Source: Sporosarcina sp. Te-1
GTDB taxonomy: Bacteria; Bacillota; Bacilli; Bacillales_A; Planococcaceae
Reading direction: 5' to 3'
Length of the DNA: 64,000 nucleotides
NCBI RefSeq assembly: GCF_017498505.1
Contig: NZ_CP071798.1
Span: forward strand, 2,873,501-2,937,500
Part shown: positions 60,528-64,000 of the stretch, piece after piece
Layout: each line of letters opens with the position of its first letter
Position numbering within the stretch: the stretch's first letter is position 1
The notes under the pieces: model-generated
The model's database searches: none
Seen by the model: only the letters and a program-made list of their open reading frames with translations
Told to the model about the DNA's origin: nothing
Made by a program: the position numbers and the translations under genes

Positions 60528-61358
60528 TTACTCTTCTTCGACTTCGTCCTCATCGGTTTCCTGAGGCGGATTCAGCTGGAACTCTATCACTTTGCCTTCA
60601 ATCGCATTGATAAAATGTTCTTCCACCTGTCCATCCTTTAATTCTACACGAACATTCCATGTCGGAGCAAACACTTGGGTTTCCTGTAATTGGACAAGTG
60701 TCGAGTAACCGAGCTTTACATACTGGACTTTTGAATCGGGCTTTACATACCCTCTTGTTACGAGTGAACCGACTGCTTCAACAGGCGTCAATAACTCTTT
60801 ATGATTATAATTCGAAAAGCTCTTCAGCATCTTCTGCGTATAACCCGTAATATTCCCTTCATCATCCCAGTAGACGGTCAGCATGGCATTGGGACTGAAA
60901 TAAATCGGTTCATCTCCTGTCACTTGGAAGAACACTGCTTTTTGTTCGGTTTCATTGATTTCCCATTCTGAATACTCATTTCCCGCGTATACATAATTCG
61001 CTAGAAAGTGATCGAATTGATACTGATTATTTGAATCTTTAACCGCCACATCGGTTGTTAGCTTGGATTGGATTGTCGTATCATTCTCCAAGAGCATGAT
61101 GGTTTGGTCTTTCAACCCATCCAGCTCGTCTTTCGAAAAGGTAGCAATCTTAGCTGAAATATAGGACGATTTGGTTTTCACATTTTGCGGGACATCATAC
61201 GTAATATTGTCCTGCTTCAGCACTTCCTCGAGAGATGTTCTGCCGATCAGCGCCACATTTTGTGCTTCCGACCGCTGGTTGAAGTAGAGGGAGTACAGAA
61301 AAATGTTCAATATGGAAAAGACAACGATAAAAATCGTTTTTGCTTTATTCCAATCCAA
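60528..61358 (-). CDS. yycI: Two-component system regulator YycI
   Basis: 276 residues. TTG 61358 (MDWNKAKTIFIVVFSILNIF) is chosen because this is the conserved N-terminus of the family and GGGGGTG lies 6 bases upstream; longer starts at 61367 and 61373 are rejected. One membrane helix (about 8-27) and an outer domain. With YycH it binds WalK through membrane helices and tunes its kinase activity. It overlaps yycH by 14 bases. The acidic C-terminal tail (ETDEDEVEEE) is notable. Confidence 0.92.
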   Translation of the reverse strand: MDWNKAKTIFIVVFSILNIFLYSLYFNQRSEAQNVALIGRTSLEEVLKQDNITYDVPQNVKTKSSYISAKIATFSKDELDGLKDQTIMLLENDTTIQSKLTTDVAVKDSNNQYQFDHFLANYVYAGNEYSEWEINETEQKAVFFQVTGDEPIYFSPNAMLTVYWDDEGNITGYTQKMLKSFSNYNHKELLTPVEAVGSLVTRGYVKPDSKVQYVKLGYSTLVQLQETQVFAPTWNVRVELKDGQVEEHFINAIEGKVIEFQLNPPQETDEDEVEEE

Positions 61359-62664
61359 TCTGTTCACCCCCAAACTGTTCAGGTGAAAAGCGGTTCCATT
61401 TCCCTTTGGCTAGATAAAACCATTCAGGCTCCATGATGTAAAGCTGGCGTTCCGTATCATGCCGCATAAAATAGCCTAATGCAATATCATCCACATTTTT
61501 AAACTCCAATTCATTGGAATGCATCATGGTCTGTGCTACGTCGGTGCCGGAAGACAATTCGACATCGTCTTCCGTCAACAACTCGTCCAACGTGTAATAG
61601 GGCCGACTATATTGTTCAATTCGGTTCACTCCATAGTTCACCTTCATATCAGTCATTTCCGATGAATCACTATGCACAGGCAGTCCATCAATGAATAATT
61701 GGAATTTAACATAATGCGAATGAATACCTATATAACTAAAGCGGTATGCATCTGTCCAGCCCCCATGCTCATTGATGGAATCCAGTACATCCTTAAATAA
61801 TTCGGATGGATCAGCTGGTTCTGTATATTGAGCATCGGGGTGGACGAAATTCAAGGTTTTCTTTTCTGTATCCACGGTCATTTTGGCCACGTTGTCGCCA
61901 TACTCCTCGTGATTTGAATCGACGGGACTCCGCCGTACTGCATTCGGATCGTTGAATAATGCATTGCGGAAACGAGTCGGACTCACTTCTTGCTGAAAGA
62001 ATGTCTTTTCTTTCAACATCACCGGGTTGCTCGGAACAGCGATATACTGATTCTCATCAATGCCTACCATCTCATAATCAGGCAATTCCTTGCTGTCCAA
62101 TGCGAGGACTTTAAATGAACGTATATAGTCTTCGGATATGACTTTTCCCAGAAAATGATCCCCTGTCAAATGATTAATGAAATGCACCTTAAAGTTATTC
62201 TCTGCTGTCCATTCCACAACAAGCCTGTCAAAGGTGGCCTCCTCCGGGAGATCCTGCCTTTCAATATTCAAAATCGTATCATAGATCGGCAAGGGAACAG
62301 TCCCCTGAAAATACAATGTCAAACGGTTTGGTTGGTTTAAAAACTCTTTTATTTTTTTCTGATCCATCTTTTGAGAAGATGGGGTAAACTCCGTCACTCG
62401 CCAACGGGCCATTTCATTCAGAAATACGTCGATCTCTTTTTCTTCCATCGACCCTTTCAATGCTGTTTCCGAGTGGACGAGCACTTTATACGGCTTGACC
62501 AGTTCCCGTATTGACAGCTGTTTCGCGATCGATGTATCAACGGTGGCAGTCGGTTCTATCGGGTCGTAATTCGGCGTATACGTCCAGATGGAAAATGTGA
62601 ACGCAATGCTCAATAAAACGAGCAGCAACAAGACGATCGATTTGATCGGCTCTATATATTTCAA
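61345..62664 (-). CDS. yycH: Two-component system regulator YycH
   Basis: 439 residues. TTG 62664 gives a 4-base overlap (TTGA) with the walK stop; GTG 62670 is the alternative. One membrane helix (about 6-28, IKSIVLLLLVLLSIAFTFSI) and a large outer domain with WTYTPNYDPI just after the helix, typical of YycH. Together with YycI it controls WalK. Overlaps yycI at its 3' end. Confidence 0.92.
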   Translation of the reverse strand: MKYIEPIKSIVLLLLVLLSIAFTFSIWTYTPNYDPIEPTATVDTSIAKQLSIRELVKPYKVLVHSETALKGSMEEKEIDVFLNEMARWRVTEFTPSSQKMDQKKIKEFLNQPNRLTLYFQGTVPLPIYDTILNIERQDLPEEATFDRLVVEWTAENNFKVHFINHLTGDHFLGKVISEDYIRSFKVLALDSKELPDYEMVGIDENQYIAVPSNPVMLKEKTFFQQEVSPTRFRNALFNDPNAVRRSPVDSNHEEYGDNVAKMTVDTEKKTLNFVHPDAQYTEPADPSELFKDVLDSINEHGGWTDAYRFSYIGIHSHYVKFQLFIDGLPVHSDSSEMTDMKVNYGVNRIEQYSRPYYTLDELLTEDDVELSSGTDVAQTMMHSNELEFKNVDDIALGYFMRHDTERQLYIMEPEWFYLAKGKWNRFSPEQFGGEQIGLE

Positions 62665-64000
62665 CCCCACTCACCGTCCTCTTGTTGTTGTTCGTAAGGT
62701 AGCGTGAAAAAGATAGTTGTTCCTTTGCCCTCTTCACTTTCCGCCCAGATGTCACCGCCATGTGCGTTGATCATTTCCTTTGCAATCGCAAGCCCAAGAC
62801 CCGTCCCGCCCATCGCACGGGATCTGGCGCGATCTGCACGGTAGAAACGCTCGAAAATCCGATTGACATTCGCTTTCGGGATCCCCATGCCGTCATCCGA
62901 AATCATTACTTTAATAAAGTCACCAGATGTCGTTACGCCAAAACGGACATCTCCACCATCAGGGGAATATTTCAAGGCGTTGGAAATGATATTATCGATA
63001 ACTTGCGTCAACTTGTCAGTATCTATTTCGACAAACAGATCCTCTCTCGGCAACAAACGCTTGAAATGGACATTTTGAGACTTGGAGAATTCAAAACGCT
63101 CAATGATCGAATTGAAGAAGTGATTGAACTCCACCCACTCCGTATCCAGTTCATATTCTTTGCTGTCCATCCGTGACAGTTTTAATAAGTCATTGACAAG
63201 CCGGATCATCCGCTCGGTTTCCGTTTGGGTGACGCGAAGGAAATTCGGCGCGATGTCTTCACTTCTCCATGCTCCGTCCGCGAGGGCATCCAAATAGCTG
63301 CGCATCGTAGTGAGCGGGGTCCGTAATTCGTGAGAAACGTTGGAGACGAATTCCCGACGTTCCATATCAATCTTTTCCTGCTCGGTATTGTCATGTAGCA
63401 CAACGATCAATCCGTTGACGAAGCCCGTTTCCCTTTGAGTAACTGAGAAGGTCGCCCGCAGGATGTAAGGCTGTTCCTCCGTACTGAAATCGAGTGCGAT
63501 TGATTCCTTCATCTGGATCAAATCTTCAAAGGCATATTCCTGCTCTAGGCCGAGGACACTTGTGATCGGCCGATTTATGACAAGCTCACGGGTTACGCGC
63601 AGCATCATCAATGCCGAATCATTGATCAAGCTGATGCGTCCCTTTCGATCGGTTGAAATAACGCCGTCCGTCATATTCTCAAGTACGGAGGCGAGCTTGC
63701 GCTGCTCACTCTCGGTTGTCGATTGCGATTCTTGCAGCTGATTCGTCAAATGGTTGAACGCAATGGCCAGCTGGCCCATTTCATCATTGCCATAGACATG
63801 GACTTTCCTGGAGAAGTTCCCCTTGGCCATCGCCTGTGCCTGGCGTCTCATATCGGAAATCGGCCTTGTGAAGGTCTGGGCGATGAAAATACCGATAATG
63901 ACTGTGATGGTCAAGGAGACGGCCACACCGCCCGCGAGAATTTGGTTGATCTCATCGATCTGCTTGTACACTTTTTCAATATTTGCCTCGACATACAGTG
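62661..64000 (-). CDS. walK: Cell-wall sensor histidine kinase WalK, 5' end beyond window
   Basis: At least 446 codons, with the N-terminal part cut by the window edge. A membrane helix (AGGVAVSLTITVIIGIFIAQ) leads into HAMP (TFTRPISDMRRQAQAMAKGN), a PAS domain (LENMTDGVISTDRKGRISLI), the H-box FVSNVSHELRTPLTTMRSYL with the phospho-His, and the ATPase with N-box IISNALKYSPDGG, G1 ISDDGMGIP and G2 GGTGLGLAIAKE. WalK with WalR (outside the window) governs autolysin genes and is essential. It heads the wal operon seen here. Confidence 0.95.
   Translation of the reverse strand, partial: LYVEANIEKVYKQIDEINQILAGGVAVSLTITVIIGIFIAQTFTRPISDMRRQAQAMAKGNFSRKVHVYGNDEMGQLAIAFNHLTNQLQESQSTTESEQRKLASVLENMTDGVISTDRKGRISLINDSALMMLRVTRELVINRPITSVLGLEQEYAFEDLIQMKESIALDFSTEEQPYILRATFSVTQRETGFVNGLIVVLHDNTEQEKIDMERREFVSNVSHELRTPLTTMRSYLDALADGAWRSEDIAPNFLRVTQTETERMIRLVNDLLKLSRMDSKEYELDTEWVEFNHFFNSIIERFEFSKSQNVHFKRLLPREDLFVEIDTDKLTQVIDNIISNALKYSPDGGDVRFGVTTSGDFIKVMISDDGMGIPKANVNRIFERFYRADRARSRAMGGTGLGLAIAKEMINAHGGDIWAESEEGKGTTIFFTLPYEQQQEDGEWG

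Noticed and set aside
1..64000. tRNA, rRNA or phage genes
   Set aside because: None was recognised on either strand by eye; a tRNA scan would be the decisive check.

Overview
The window reads as chromosomal DNA of a low-to-moderate GC, endospore-forming Bacillales bacterium, most like the Sporosarcina/Planococcaceae group. Evidence: a spore photoproduct lyase with its cysteine triad and H-donor Cys141; a walK-yycH-yycI-walJ-htrA-rlmH cluster in the usual order with the usual overlaps; strong Bacillus-type Shine-Dalgarno sequences; frequent TTG/GTG starts; and many family-specific Firmicutes genes (DUF4179 anti-sigma factors, DUF4317, CxxH/CxxC protein, Ohr). The genus is an inference. No rRNA or tRNA gene and no CRISPR array was seen.

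Layout. 1-8200: housekeeping and small unknown genes (Gfo/Idh oxidoreductase, DUF1648, DUF6155, DUF4309 lipoprotein, a degenerate M50-like membrane protein, carboxymuconolactone decarboxylase, DUF378, multicopper-laccase-fold YlmD family, methyltransferase, splB). 8200-15700: an ABC-2 exporter operon, GNAT, ArsR-type regulator, a TetR-CPBP protease operon with paired operators, and an orphan membrane-anchored PstS-like protein. 15800-20150: small membrane proteins, a broken merR, and an ECF sigma/anti-sigma pair. 20300-30100: mqo, a MarR-SDR-MFS-SDR locus, DUF4317, a MerR/membrane operon, VOC, and ferritin-like proteins. 30280-39100: ohr, an MCP, a GntR regulator with an M20-YfcC-M20 peptidase/transporter operon, and an AI-2E-type permease. 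39100-48350: a second ECF/DUF4179 pair, ZIP transporter, a divergent AraC-DUF1835 / homospermidine-synthase-like pair, acetyltransferases, MarR-rhodanese (rhodanese frameshifted), and hypothetical genes with several decayed remnants.

48430-51707 is an IS21-type element with TG...CA ends, 22-bp-spaced terminal repeats and a 6-bp target duplication (AGAAAC). It carries two passenger genes (AraC/GyrI regulator and a methyltransferase) and an internally deleted istA-istB. It splits a hypothetical gene whose frame is restored when the element is removed in silico. 52300-54330 holds an adenine deaminase under a purine riboswitch that carries the guanine-class specificity base, with two tandem terminators. 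54500-57400 is an AT-rich, gene-poor accessory block next to the 3' end of rlmH with two membrane hypothetical genes and a decayed DUF4062-like gene. 57440-64000 is the rlmH / CxxH-CxxC / htrA / walJ / yycI / yycH / walK cluster, with a dense group of DnaA boxes around the small CxxH gene.

How parts work together: walK with yycH/yycI (membrane modulators) and the MBL protein walJ form the essential cell-wall signalling unit, with htrA for envelope quality control. The two ECF/anti-sigma pairs and the MerR, TetR and MarR loci are self-contained stress or efflux switches, and in several of them the operator can be read directly next to the promoter. The most distinctive signals are the IS21 element with cargo, the DnaA-box cluster, two intergenic arrays of short motifs repeating about every 20-21 bp, and the riboswitch-controlled adenine deaminase.
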